A DNA stretch of 64,000 nt, taken from the NCBI RefSeq assembly GCF_000007345.1, contig NC_003552.1, forward strand, positions 3,286,001 to 3,350,000. The letters run 5' to 3'. The DNA comes from Methanosarcina acetivorans C2A. GTDB taxonomy: Archaea > Halobacteriota > Methanosarcinia > Methanosarcinales > Methanosarcinaceae. Positions within the stretch are counted from its first letter, which is position 1; the number at the start of each line of letters is the position of its first letter. Below are positions 55,568-64,000 of this stretch, piece after piece. Made by a program: the position numbers and the translations under genes. The notes under the pieces were generated by a model that was given only the letters and a program-made list of their open reading frames with translations, did not search any database and was not told the origin of the DNA.

Positions 55568-56542
55568 TTAGCGCCCCCCTGCCCTCAGGACTACCACCGA
55601 ACCCTTTTCTGCTCCGCTGTCCCTTAATTCTCTTCCTGTATAGTGGACAAAAACATCATCCATTGAAGGCTTTTTGAGGTTTACTGCCCTTATCCTTATC
55701 CCCCCGCTTCGAAGCCTGTCCATGATCTCGGGCAGCAAGTATGTCCCGTCCGTATTGATCATGACAACTATTCCTTTTGCTTTTTCCCTGATTCCTTTCA
55801 CACTGTCGAATTGCCTGAGAGACTCTGTAGCTCCCATATTGTCGCTGGTTTCCAGGTAAATAAGGTCTTCCCCAAGAGCATTTTTTAATTCCCAGGATTT
55901 GCCTGTGACGATAATTTTCCCGTGGTCTATGATGCTTATCCTGTCGCTGAGCTGATCGGCTTCGTCCATATAATGGGTTGTCAGGAAAATGGTTGTGCCC
56001 TCTCGGTTTATATCCTTCACATATTCCCAGATCCTTATCCTCGTCTGAGGGTCAAGCCCGATGGTTGGCTCGTCCATGAAAAGCACTTTCGGACGGGTCA
56101 TAAGCCCTCTCGCAATCTCAAGCCTGCGTTTCATCCCCCCGCTGAAGTGCCTTGTGAGAGTGTCTCGCTTTCCTTCGAGCTCGACCAGTTTGATCAACTC
56201 CTCAATCCTTTCCTGCCTTGCAACTTTCGGCATGGAATAGAGCCTTCCGTGATACTCCAGAATCTCCCTCACCGTCATATCCCGGTCAAGGGTAAGTTCC
56301 TGAAAAACAATTCCTATGGATTCCCTTACCTTTTCAGGCTCTGTTTTCAAATCAAAGCCTGCAACCCTTGCTCTTCCTTTCTGAACAGGCAGGAGAGTGG
56401 TAAGGACATTAATTACGGTACTTTTTCCCGCTCCGTTTGGTCCGAGAAATGAAAAGATCTCCCCTTCTTTGACCGTAAAACTGATCTTATCGACTGCCTT
56501 TACCTCGCCGAAAAAATACTCAAGGTCATTTACCTCTATAAT
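55568..56542 (-). CDS. ABC transporter ATP-binding protein (DrrA-like), ATT start
   Basis: The coding frame covers about 324 residues. Walker A is LGPNGAGKST (about residues 34-43), then Q-loop IVFQELTLD, signature SGGMKRR, Walker B VLFMDEPTIGLD, and H-loop TTHYMDEAD; a C-terminal regulatory extension follows (MDDVFVHYTGRELRD). No ATG, GTG or TTG occurs in frame between an upstream TAA (about 56574) and the TTG at 56350, which is beyond Walker A. The natural family start (M-IEVNDLEYFF) corresponds to an ATT codon at 56540-56542, preceded by GGAAG. It is operonic with the permease. Either ATT initiates translation or the start codon has been lost. Confidence 0.85.
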   Translation of the reverse strand: MIEVNDLEYFFGEVKAVDKISFTVKEGEIFSFLGPNGAGKSTVINVLTTLLPVQKGRARVAGFDLKTEPEKVRESIGIVFQELTLDRDMTVREILEYHGRLYSMPKVARQERIEELIKLVELEGKRDTLTRHFSGGMKRRLEIARGLMTRPKVLFMDEPTIGLDPQTRIRIWEYVKDINREGTTIFLTTHYMDEADQLSDRISIIDHGKIIVTGKSWELKNALGEDLIYLETSDNMGATESLRQFDSVKGIREKAKGIVVMINTDGTYLLPEIMDRLRSGGIRIRAVNLKKPSMDDVFVHYTGRELRDSGAEKGSVVVLRAGGR

Positions 56543-57689
56543 ATTGTCTTCCAGAACAGGTACCTCGCTTCCTCTTTACCTTAAAAGGATTGAACTTTCA
56601 ATGATAAATAGGTATTTTGCCACAGGCCGAAAAACAGAATAATGAGAATCCAAAAATTGGATTATTCATCTTTACATGGTTGACTTTTTTGAAAAAACAA
56701 TTTCTGGCTCAAAATCCTGAATTCTCTAGTTGCGAGTCGTAAGCTGCAGTCTGTTTTCCTTTGCTCAAGCAGACTAATTTGCAGATGAAAATCGGGAGCT
56801 TCGCTCAAGCAGACTATCTATGGGCTAAGAAGTGATCTGAGCAGCGTACTATCTATGGGTTAAGAAGTGATCTGAGCTCAAGCGGACTAATTTTGGGTTA
56901 TAGTAGTGAGCTGCGTTCAAAAAGAATAATCTAAAGGTTATCAGTTACTTAACGTAAGAGAGCGGTATTCCTGCAAAAAAGAAAAAAACAGGAAGTAAGA
57001 ATTCGAAGAAGCCGAAACCGAAAAAAAGCCGATATCTCACAGAGTCTCAGTAGAGGTAGAACAGCGTTTTAAAGGGTCCGAAAAGAGCCTGAAAAATCCT
57101 GAGAGGGCTTGAGATATTCTGAAATGAAAAAGTTGGTCCACAAAAGAGCAGCTGAAGATTATTTGATGATTTATTTGTTCTTCAATGCTTTATTAATGGT
57201 TTTTCATAAAAGCGCCAACCATGCCTTTTAATAGGGCTGCCAGGCTCAAGTCGTATTCCCTGCCACGACTTTCGGTTTTTGGGAGTTCGACTCTCTGCCT
57301 TTTGCAGGGTTCGTTTTTTGTACAGCCTTTTCCACTCAAAACTTCAGGGCGCTGGTCGCAATACATTTTGTTACCTCTAACTTATTATCTCAGATTTTTT
57401 TGGATTAAGTTTCAATGAAAGTTGAGTATCCTTTTAATATTGATATCTTTTAGATACTGTGTCTATGCTGTGCTTTAGTGCATTTATAGCAGATAGTTTC
57501 AAAGCCGATACCTTGATGTTAACTTTTTGTCAACGAAAACATTTATCTCTAAGTAAACATTCTTTTCCGCTACCATTTTGAATTAATATTGTGGTTGACA
57601 ATAAAGTCGGCAAGCCAATTGAGACACTGTCCGGCGAGAAAAAATAAAATCTAAAAATTTACCCTATCAAACAGTGAGGATTCAATTTC
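56543..57689. other. Long intergenic region upstream of PEP carboxylase
   Basis: No gene is supported. Between about 56755 and 56945 a degenerate direct repeat of 40-60 bp contains CAAGCAGACTA, ATCTATGGG and AAGAAGTGATCTGAG. At 57254-57277 AAGTCGT and ACGACTT form an inverted repeat, and GGGAG-TTCGACT-CTCTC (57290-57306) resembles a T-arm but lacks the rest of a tRNA. AT-rich sequence 57540-57690 probably holds the ppcA promoter. Confidence 0.55.
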
Positions 57690-59270
57690 ATGAGCAGGAA
57701 ATCAACTTATCCGAAAGTTATGTGCACGCAGCACCCGGACTCTGCGTCAAGGTATATTTCCACGCAGGAAGAGCCCGGGGAAGCCATTGAGGCTGCGGTG
57801 GTATTCGGCTGTGACGAGTATATGCCGGATTATGAGGGAAAGGCAACTCCCTATCATCAGAATGTCCAGATCGTATCCAGATTAATAGAAGAAACAGACC
57901 TGGTGCCCGGAAAAGATGTTTTTATCACGCCGAGGGCTCCGAGTGCAGTCCAGGAAAACAGGTTCAGACAGCTTATGGTCATGATGTCTATCGCCGAAGC
58001 CAACCACGGAGCCCTTGAATACTCGGACGTCCAGGCAATCAATGAATTCGTGCATCCCATGACAGGCACGGTAAGGGAAATCCTTGATGCCCAGCAGCAT
58101 ATGGTAGACGTTAGTGAGCTTGCAAAAAAAGAATTCGGGTTTGCAATGGAGGTCCCGCGTATAATTCCTCTTATAGAAGACGCTCCCGCCCTTCTGCACG
58201 CAAAGGAACTTACCGAAAACACGCTTCTTGCCTGGAAAGAGCGTTTCGGGACAGTCCCCGAAAAATTCAGGGTCTTCCTGGGCAAGTCCGACTCCGCTCT
58301 TTCTTTCGGGCATGTGGCAAGCACCCTTTCTTGCAAATACGCCATAAACGGACTTTCCGAACTTAACTTCGAACTCGAAACCGAAACAGGCATCGTCTTC
58401 GGAGCCGGGACCCTGCCTTTCAGAGGGCACCTGGACCTGAAAAATGCGGAAAATTTCTTCAGGGAATACAGGGGCATAGGAACAATCACCCTGCAGTCCG
58501 CTCTCAGGTACAGCCATGAAAAAGGGGATGCTGAAGCCCTGGTAGACCTTGCAAAGGAGAAACTTCCCGAAATCCCCGAGCTCTTTTCCGCTGAAGAAAA
58601 AGAAGAACTCGTAAACCTTATAGGGATTTTCGGGACAAGATACAGCCTCATCATCCGGGAACTGGCCTCTACCATAAACCGGCTTTCCGACCTCCTCCCC
58701 CAGCAGCGGGACCGCCTGATGCACAGGGGAAGCGGCGGTTATTCACGGAGCGCTCCCGATATTTCAGGCATAGTAAGCCTCTGCCGTACCGACATCGGAA
58801 AAGAACTATTGGCAAGCATGCCTGCAGAAGACCTGCACCTCCCTAGGGCCATCAAATTTACCGGGGCTCTCTACTCCATAGGTCTTCCTCCCGAATTCAT
58901 AGGTACCGGGGCAGCTCTCAACGAAGCCCGGGAAAAGCTTGGCGATGAGGCATGCGAAAGGCTGCTTACGAAATATTTCCCCTCCCTTGTCAGCGACCTG
59001 AATTTTGCAACCGGGTACCTAGACCTCAATGTGGCTTCTCGCTTCCTTTCCGGAGCCTGCTTCAAGGAGGTCAGTAAAGATATCGAGATCCTGCATGAGA
59101 CCCTTGGTCTCGAAACCCATCCCGAACCTTCATACCGCATCCTGCTCGAGATGATGCAGCCTGAACTCCTGCAGGCTGGGACCTCAGGGAACTGTATGGA
59201 CGAGGAGGTTTCACAGCTCGTATGCTCGACCCTTACCAAAATGGGAAAAATAAGAAAGGCGCTGGGTTGA
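57690..59270 (+). CDS. ppcA: Phosphoenolpyruvate carboxylase, archaeal type
   Basis: A 526 aa cytosolic enzyme of the archaeal PEPC family, distinct from the 900-residue bacterial form; it makes oxaloacetate from PEP and bicarbonate and so feeds the incomplete TCA pathway and amino acid synthesis. It opens PKVMCTQHPDSASRYIS, with EEPGEAIEAAVVFGCDEYMP. Downstream landmarks are ITPRAPSA, FLGKSDSALSFGHVAS, GTLPFRGHLDLKN, the catalytic-region HRGSGGYSRS, RAIKFTGALYSIGLPPEFIG and a C-terminal QAGTSGNCMDE. Length and start agree with the family. Confidence 0.96.
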   Translation: MSRKSTYPKVMCTQHPDSASRYISTQEEPGEAIEAAVVFGCDEYMPDYEGKATPYHQNVQIVSRLIEETDLVPGKDVFITPRAPSAVQENRFRQLMVMMSIAEANHGALEYSDVQAINEFVHPMTGTVREILDAQQHMVDVSELAKKEFGFAMEVPRIIPLIEDAPALLHAKELTENTLLAWKERFGTVPEKFRVFLGKSDSALSFGHVASTLSCKYAINGLSELNFELETETGIVFGAGTLPFRGHLDLKNAENFFREYRGIGTITLQSALRYSHEKGDAEALVDLAKEKLPEIPELFSAEEKEELVNLIGIFGTRYSLIIRELASTINRLSDLLPQQRDRLMHRGSGGYSRSAPDISGIVSLCRTDIGKELLASMPAEDLHLPRAIKFTGALYSIGLPPEFIGTGAALNEAREKLGDEACERLLTKYFPSLVSDLNFATGYLDLNVASRFLSGACFKEVSKDIEILHETLGLETHPEPSYRILLEMMQPELLQAGTSGNCMDEEVSQLVCSTLTKMGKIRKALG

Positions 59271-59533
59271 GGGTAAAAATTCCCTTTACCCTTTGAAGCC
59301 GGTTTAAATCAATTCTTCACAGGACGCCTCCGCCAGCTTTTCTGCCGGCCCTGCAAAAAAAGAAATAAAAAAGAGCTTTAGGACGAGTGTACTTCAAGTA
59401 GAATTTACTCTTTCTTTACCATTTGCCGCATGAACTTTGATTTTTCTGCTCTTTTTCTTCTTTTTTTGTCTTCCTGGGAAAGACAGCTCTCCTGCGTCTC
59501 TTTATTTTACCATTGTTTTTAGTTAGCCCTCTT

Positions 59534-59873
59534 GATCGAAACTCACTTTTCCAATAATAGTCTGCTTGATCGAAACTCACTTTTCCAATAATAGTCTGCT
59601 TGATCGAAACTCACTTTTCCAATAATAGTCTGCTTGATCGAAACTCACTTTTCCAATAATAGTCTGCTTGATCGAAACTCACTTTTCCAATAATAGTCTG
59701 CTTGATCGAAACTCACTTTTCCAATAATAGTCTGCTTGATCGAAACTCACTTTTCCAATAATAGTCTGCTTGATCGAAACTCACTTTTCCAATAATAGTC
59801 TGCTTGATCGAAACTCACTTTTCCAATAATAGTCTGCTTGATCGAAACTCACTTTTCCAATAATAGTCTGCTT
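59534..59873. repeat. 34-bp minisatellite, ten copies
   Basis: A unit beginning GATCGAAACTCACTTTTCCA recurs every 34 bp from 59534 to 59840 with essentially no variation, ten copies in all. There are no variable spacers, so it is a minisatellite and not a CRISPR array. It runs directly into the dispersed hairpin element. Confidence 0.95.
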
Positions 59874-59970
59874 GAGCGGAGCGAAACAGACAGCGCACTG
59901 CAGAGTCGCAACTCTGCCGAAACAGACAGCAGGCTCCCGAATCGCAATTCGGGCAGCGAAACTCGGGATT
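59874..59970. repeat. Dispersed hairpin element, copy near lipoprotein gene
   Basis: Contains GCAGAGTCGCAACTCTGC and CCCGAATCGCAATTCGGG palindromes separated by CGAAACAGACAGCAG. Almost the same 48 bp occur in inverse orientation at 63849-63897. Confidence 0.85.
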
Positions 59971-60084
59971 TGAAAAACAGCTATAAGGCAAAAAATAACA
60001 GCCTGGAAAAGACAAAAACCAGCTAAAAAACAAAACCCGAATAAATAGAAAACTTATACTTAAAGTAGCCTTATAATACATTTC

Positions 60085-60900
60085 ATGAATCCTAAAACGA
60101 TCCTGCCCTTTATCCTTATCTTCACAATTCTTTTCTCTGGCTGTACCGATTTTTACGGGGAAAAACCCTCTAAAGAGTTCACCGAATTTTCCCTTGATTC
60201 CTCTCCTGTAAAGTATGTTTCTGTTAACGGAATCGAGCTCGGATACAGGGAATTCGGATCAGGAGAGCCTCTTCTGTTGATAATGGGCTTTGGCGGGAAA
60301 ATGGATACCTGGAACAAAACCTTTGTATGGGAGCTGGCGCAGGATTACAGGGTAATCACATTCGATAATAGAGGAGTTGGGTACTCTTCGGATTCCGGGG
60401 AAAATTATTCCCTTGAACTGTTTGCAAGTGATACTGCAGGCCTGCTTGATGCACTTGAAATTTCGAAAGCAAATGTCTTCGGAACCTCAATGGGGGCATC
60501 GATTGCCCAGGAACTAGCCATCAATTACCCGGAAAAGGTTGACAAGCTTATTTTCTCATCGGCATTCTACAGCGTTAATGCCCCTGAAGCCAGTCTTCTC
60601 AAAACTATGTTTGAATACTTTGCCGGTAATTCGGCAATGAGCCCACTAATACGAGAACAGGCAGATGCAAACCTGAGATGGAATGGCACCTACGAACGCC
60701 TGCCGGAAATAAAGGGTAGAACCCTGCTTCTGGTCGGTACGGAAGACGAGTACACTCCTCCGGGGATTTCACTTGCAATGGCAGAGCAGATTCCGGAAGC
60801 AGAGCTCATTGTCTTTGAGAGGGTAAAACACTCTGGAGAGCGTTATTTCCCGGAAAAATATTCAAGGGAAATCCTGAATTTCCTTAAAAAACGAACATGA
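60085..60900 (+). CDS. Alpha/beta hydrolase, lipoprotein
   Basis: A 271 aa exported hydrolase. The N-terminus is a signal peptide with a lipobox-like end (ILFSGC, Cys about residue 20), suggesting lipid anchoring outside the cell membrane. The hydrolase fold begins KYVSVNGIELGYREFGSGEP. The oxyanion region is MGFGGKMDTW, the nucleophile elbow FGTSMGAS, the acid is in LVGTEDEYTP and the His is in VKHSGERYFPE, so the Ser-Asp-His triad is complete. The cap region between is short (about 40 residues). It is monocistronic. The substrate (ester, peptide or lipid) is unknown. Confidence 0.9.
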   Translation: MNPKTILPFILIFTILFSGCTDFYGEKPSKEFTEFSLDSSPVKYVSVNGIELGYREFGSGEPLLLIMGFGGKMDTWNKTFVWELAQDYRVITFDNRGVGYSSDSGENYSLELFASDTAGLLDALEISKANVFGTSMGASIAQELAINYPEKVDKLIFSSAFYSVNAPEASLLKTMFEYFAGNSAMSPLIREQADANLRWNGTYERLPEIKGRTLLLVGTEDEYTPPGISLAMAEQIPEAELIVFERVKHSGERYFPEKYSREILNFLKKRT

Positions 60901-60984
60901 ATAAATCTGACATTTTACGAGCCCCATAAAACAAAAAATACTCCCACTTTCAGTTTCATTTCATGCAGCAAACTGCGCTACAGC

Positions 60985-61108
60985 CTATTTGAACCTCTGG
61001 ACGTCAATGGATTTGGAAATGTAACCGCTGAATCCTGTCTTAAGAAACTTATCTTCGTCCCCTCGCATGGCATGGGCTGTAAGAGCAATAACCGGAATCT
61101 TTACCATC
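60985..61108 (-). pseudogene. Response regulator receiver domain, C-terminal stump
   Basis: The minus strand encodes MVKIPVIALTAHAMRGDEDK, then FLKTGFSGYISKSIDVQRF and a stop. This is the end of a REC domain, including the conserved Thr/Ala of LTAHA and the Lys of YISKS. The phosphoacceptor aspartate and the start of the domain are absent. It is likely the leftover of a hybrid kinase or response regulator. Confidence 0.75.
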
Positions 61109-61261
61109 CATTTTTTATGCGAGAAGCACCTTTACGTTTTAAACCGGCTCTGAACTGATTTGCGTAAGCCCTTTTTCTTTACAGTTACCATACTTTTCAG
61201 CTCCCAACATTTTCCATTCATCAGAAACTACAGTTACCCGAAAAAATACCCCTGATCCAAT
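61109..61261. other. Upstream region of the U32 peptidase gene
   Basis: No gene; presumably holds the promoter and leader. No strong ribosome-binding sequence stands before the ATG (CCCCTGATCCAAT precedes it). Confidence 0.4.
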
Positions 61262-63847
61262 ATGTCTGACAATAATCAATTCTGTCCCCCGGAAGTCCTT
61301 TCCCCAGTAGGCGACAACGAAGCCCTTCTCGGCGCAATCAAGGGAGGAGCAGATGCCGTTTATCTCGGAGTTGGCGAATTCAATGCCCGCCAGGGTGCTA
61401 AAAACTTCACCGTTGAGGACCTGGAGTCAGCCGTTGATCTGGCCCATTCTCACGGAGTCCTTGTTTACCTTGCTCTCAACATCCCGATCAAACAAAAAGA
61501 GCTTCAGCACACGCTTGAAATCGTTGACAGGGCATACGCAGTCGGGGTCGATGCAATTATCCTGCAGGACCTCGGGCTCCTCAGGCTTTTGAAGGAGATC
61601 TATCCCGACCTCGCCCTTCACGCAAGCACGCAGATGACCATCCACAACAAAGAGGGCGTGGACTTTGCAACAGAGCTTGGAGCAAATAGAGTGATCGTTT
61701 CCAGGGAACTGACCACTGCCGAGGTAAAAGATATTGTGGAACACTCAAAAGTGGGGATCGAAGTCTTTGTCCATGGCGCTCTCTGCTATTCCTATTCAGG
61801 CAAATGCCTCTTCAGCAGTTTCCTGCACGACCGGAGTGCAAACAGGGGTGCCTGTGCCCAGCCCTGCCGGCGCAGGTACAGTTTCCTTGTAAACGGCAGG
61901 GAAATTGACGAAAGGCATATCGGAGGAAGTTACCCCATAAGCTGTGCCGAACTTTCCACTCTCACCGGGCTTGAGGAGATAGTAAAGACCGGGGTCGTAA
62001 GCCTGAAAATCGAAGGCAGGATGAAAAAACCCGAGTATGTAACCGCAAGTGCTGCTGCCTACAAAGCTGCAGTAGATGCCATCTGCAACCCCGGAGCTAA
62101 CCCGACAAAGGAAGAACTCGAAGCAAGAGAAGCCGAGCTTGCAAAACTCTTTTACAGGGGTTTTACTCGGGGCTTCATCCTCGGGGAAAAGGACGTGTCC
62201 CACCCCAAATACAGCTCCAACTACGGTGCCTTCCTCGGAAAAGTCCTGGACCTCTCCCGTTCCAAAGGGAATACAAAACTCACAGTCCGGCTTGAAGAAA
62301 ATATCCGGGTAAAAGACGGCATAAGCGTCTTCACGCGGGAAAGAATGCTCGGATCCGCAGTAACGGGCATTATCACAATTTCAGGAGAGCACGTGAAAAG
62401 TGCCCTAAAAGGCGAAAAAGTCGGGCTTGAGATCAGCTCAAAGACCGGCAGAGCCGTCCAGCGGGGAGACGAACTCTACCTCACGACTGACACCCAGCTC
62501 CTTGATACCCTTCAGAAAACAAAATTAAAAGCCCTTCCCGTAAGCCTAAAAGCAAAAGCCCGAAAAGGAGAACGGTTTACGGTTGAAATCGGGGCAGAAA
62601 ACAAAAAAAGTGCAGAAAACGGAAAAGTCAGCAGAACAGAAGAACCTGCGTATGTGGAATTTACCGATGACTATATCGTTCAGGAAGCCGAGAAAGCTCC
62701 TACAACGGTAGATCAGATAAAAAAAGCGATGGAAAGCCTTGGAGACACTCCTTTCGAAGCCGCCTCCATTGAGATCGAAACTGACGAAAATATCTTTATC
62801 CCCGTCGGCGTGCTGAAGAATACGAGGCGAAAGGCTGTAGAACTCCTGCTGGAAAAAATCCTGAAGTCGAAGAAAAAAGAACAAAAACACCCTGATCTGG
62901 CAGCCTTTAACAGCCTGTGCTCTTTAGAAAGTGATTCGGAGAGTGAAATTGAAGCCGATATGAAAAGGAAAGGGGAAGGATCAAAAGGCACAAGAGGCAC
63001 AGCTTTAAAGAAAGCCTTCCTGAGCGTTGAAGTGCAGAAAATTTCCTCTCTCATACAGGCAGCCGAAGCCGGTGCAGATATTGCTTATATCCCGGTCTCA
63101 TTATTCGAAGAGCTGATGTCCCCCAAAAACGAGGAGAAGCTTGAAGACCTGAAAGCAGAAAAAATCGAACTCGTTTTCAGAGTACCCAGGATAACCCATG
63201 ACATCGAACTTACAGAACTGAAACCCATTCTTGAAAAAATAAGGGACTCCGGATTTACTATCGCATGTTCCAGTCTCGGAGCCTCCCGGCTTGCAAAAGA
63301 GCTTTCCATACCGTTTGTTGCTCAGAAAGACCTCAATATCTTCAACGCCTTTACTGCCAGCACCTTCTTCCAGGCAGGTGCGTACAGGGCAACCCTTTCA
63401 AGCGAACTGAACCTGAGCGAGATGAAAAATGTCTGTGAAGCTCTTCAAGCCTGCGAAAACCCGGGACAGACCGAAATCCTGGTTTACGGCAGGGAATTGA
63501 TGCTTATTACGGAAAATGACCTCTTAAAGCCCCTCGTTGACCGGAGAATCTTAAGAAAAGAAAGTGAAGTGCTTCTCGTTGATCAGAACGGCTCCGAGTT
63601 CCCGGTCAAGAGCTTTGGTACCCGGACCCTGATCTATAATTCAAAAGTCCTTGACATGCTGAAGTACGTCAAGAATATGAAAGGGTACGGCGTGGATGTG
63701 CTCAGGCTTGACCTTTCACTCAACACCGGAGCTGAGGTAAGAGAGATTACGGAAGCGTATAAACAGGCGCTTGCAGGAAAAGAGGCAAGGCTGAAATCTG
63801 CAAGAGGGGTTGAGTATACGACCGGGCATTATTTTAAAGGGGTTTGA
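61262..63847 (+). CDS. U32 peptidase-family protein (RlhA/TrhP-like), long form
   Basis: An 861 aa cytosolic protein. The U32 catalytic domain is N-terminal (VLSPVGDNEALLGAIKGGAD; DAVYLGVGEFNARQG; LHASTQMTIHN; EVFVHGALCYSYSG). It carries four cysteines (Cys175, 182, 198, 202; CYSYSGKC and GACAQPC) that in this family bind an iron-sulfur cluster or sit at the active site. A DUF3656-type insertion follows (VLDLSRSKGNTKLTVRLEEN), then a second barrel-like half from about residue 600. Bacterial relatives hydroxylate or modify RNA bases rather than digest proteins, so an RNA-modification role is as likely as proteolysis. It is larger than typical bacterial forms. It is a single gene. Confidence 0.9.
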   Translation: MSDNNQFCPPEVLSPVGDNEALLGAIKGGADAVYLGVGEFNARQGAKNFTVEDLESAVDLAHSHGVLVYLALNIPIKQKELQHTLEIVDRAYAVGVDAIILQDLGLLRLLKEIYPDLALHASTQMTIHNKEGVDFATELGANRVIVSRELTTAEVKDIVEHSKVGIEVFVHGALCYSYSGKCLFSSFLHDRSANRGACAQPCRRRYSFLVNGREIDERHIGGSYPISCAELSTLTGLEEIVKTGVVSLKIEGRMKKPEYVTASAAAYKAAVDAICNPGANPTKEELEAREAELAKLFYRGFTRGFILGEKDVSHPKYSSNYGAFLGKVLDLSRSKGNTKLTVRLEENIRVKDGISVFTRERMLGSAVTGIITISGEHVKSALKGEKVGLEISSKTGRAVQRGDELYLTTDTQLLDTLQKTKLKALPVSLKAKARKGERFTVEIGAENKKSAENGKVSRTEEPAYVEFTDDYIVQEAEKAPTTVDQIKKAMESLGDTPFEAASIEIETDENIFIPVGVLKNTRRKAVELLLEKILKSKKKEQKHPDLAAFNSLCSLESDSESEIEADMKRKGEGSKGTRGTALKKAFLSVEVQKISSLIQAAEAGADIAYIPVSLFEELMSPKNEEKLEDLKAEKIELVFRVPRITHDIELTELKPILEKIRDSGFTIACSSLGASRLAKELSIPFVAQKDLNIFNAFTASTFFQAGAYRATLSSELNLSEMKNVCEALQACENPGQTEILVYGRELMLITENDLLKPLVDRRILRKESEVLLVDQNGSEFPVKSFGTRTLIYNSKVLDMLKYVKNMKGYGVDVLRLDLSLNTGAEVREITEAYKQALAGKEARLKSARGVEYTTGHYFKGV

Positions 63848-64000
63848 ACACCCGAATTGCGATTCGGGAGTCTGCTGTCTGTTTCGGCAGAGTTGCGGCT
63901 CAGGATGAGAAGAACAAAACATTTCCTCCCGGGTTTCGGAATAGATCAAATAGTTAATCAGGGAAAACTCAAACCTGCTCAAAAGTAGAGGATCTCTGAT
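63848..64000. repeat. 3' region of U32 gene with a dispersed hairpin element
   Basis: 63849-63897 is the inverse of the element at 59900-59947 (CCCGAATTGCGATTCGGG, then CTGTCTGTTTCGGCAGAG). It begins just after the stop codon and may act as a transcription end. No gene is seen to the window edge. Confidence 0.8.

Noticed and set aside
57285-57306. T-arm-like sequence GGGAG-TTCGACT-CTCTC, possible tRNA
   Set aside because: No matching 5' acceptor strand, D-arm or 7-nt anticodon loop could be assembled upstream; the neighbouring AAGTCGT/ACGACTT stem has a 10-nt loop.
57857-58724. Long antisense frames (272 and 280 codons) opposite PEP carboxylase
   Set aside because: They lie wholly within a well-conserved gene and show no family motif; they are codon-bias shadows.
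59534-59873. Regular 34-bp repeats resembling a CRISPR array
   Set aside because: Units are contiguous with no variable spacers, and no cas genes are nearby; it is a minisatellite.

Overview
The window looks like a chromosomal segment of a methanogenic archaeon of the genus Methanosarcina or a very close relative. Evidence: lineage-typical families (UPF0228 secreted protein, MEDS sensory domain, DUF1670 regulators, DUF2207 with LemA, NosD/PKD surface protein), archaeal-type metabolic enzymes (archaeal PEP carboxylase, archaeal PGK, GlmM-type phosphohexomutase), moderately GC coding regions separated by long AT-rich intergenic stretches, and very heavy repeat and insertion-sequence content.

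Layout. 0-6.5 kb: Xaa-His dipeptidase, a small hypothetical protein, a Nudix hydrolase, a UPF0228 protein and a polytopic membrane protein. 6.5-9.1 kb: decay zone with a broken DUF6155-like gene, a broken RelE/ParE-type toxin-antitoxin pair, an IS1-like element with an 8-bp target duplication, and the 5' stump of a MEDS-domain sensor gene. 9.4-13.3 kb: a frameshifted acyltransferase, then DUF2207 and LemA. 13.8-27 kb: central carbon metabolism (glmM, class I aldolase, ppsA, pgk, gpmI) separated by small mobile elements (two MITE-like families), an IS1634 element and gene remnants. 28-30.8 kb: a DUF1998-type helicase with a C-terminal domain resembling chromosomal protein MC1. 31-33.1 kb: a broken beta-helix/PKD surface protein. 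33.8-37 kb: pyrophosphatase and an FAD-dependent dehydrogenase flanking a 17-bp minisatellite that carries an inserted MITE. 37-47.3 kb: accessory region with a duplicated AT-rich module, an HsdR stump, IS4-like and IS1182 elements, a 5'-truncated group II intron inside a broken ISH3-like transposase, two integrase remnants in direct orientation and small cargo ORFs. 48-56.6 kb: a frameshifted UbiA prenyltransferase, a phosphoribosyltransferase, two SDR paralogues, a UBP-type zinc finger, two overlapping DUF1670 genes and an ABC exporter operon. 57.7-63.9 kb: PEP carboxylase, a minisatellite, a lipoprotein alpha/beta hydrolase, a response-regulator stump and a long U32 peptidase-family protein.

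How genes fit together. PpsA, PGK, GpmI, the aldolase and PEP carboxylase belong to gluconeogenesis and anaplerosis; the soluble pyrophosphatase removes PPi from biosynthesis; GlmM feeds amino-sugar and cell-envelope synthesis. They are spread over 45 kb as single transcription units, not as an operon. Many accessory genes are broken by single-base frameshifts, several at homopolymers, so some apparent pseudogenes could be assembly errors.

The observations I rate highest are the helicase-MC1-like fusion, two unannotated intergenic regions with strong nested or long hairpins (about 49.2-49.4 kb and 44.68-44.77 kb), the nested MITEs with identifiable target duplications, an aldolase lacking the expected Schiff-base lysine, and an ABC ATPase whose only plausible start codon is ATT.
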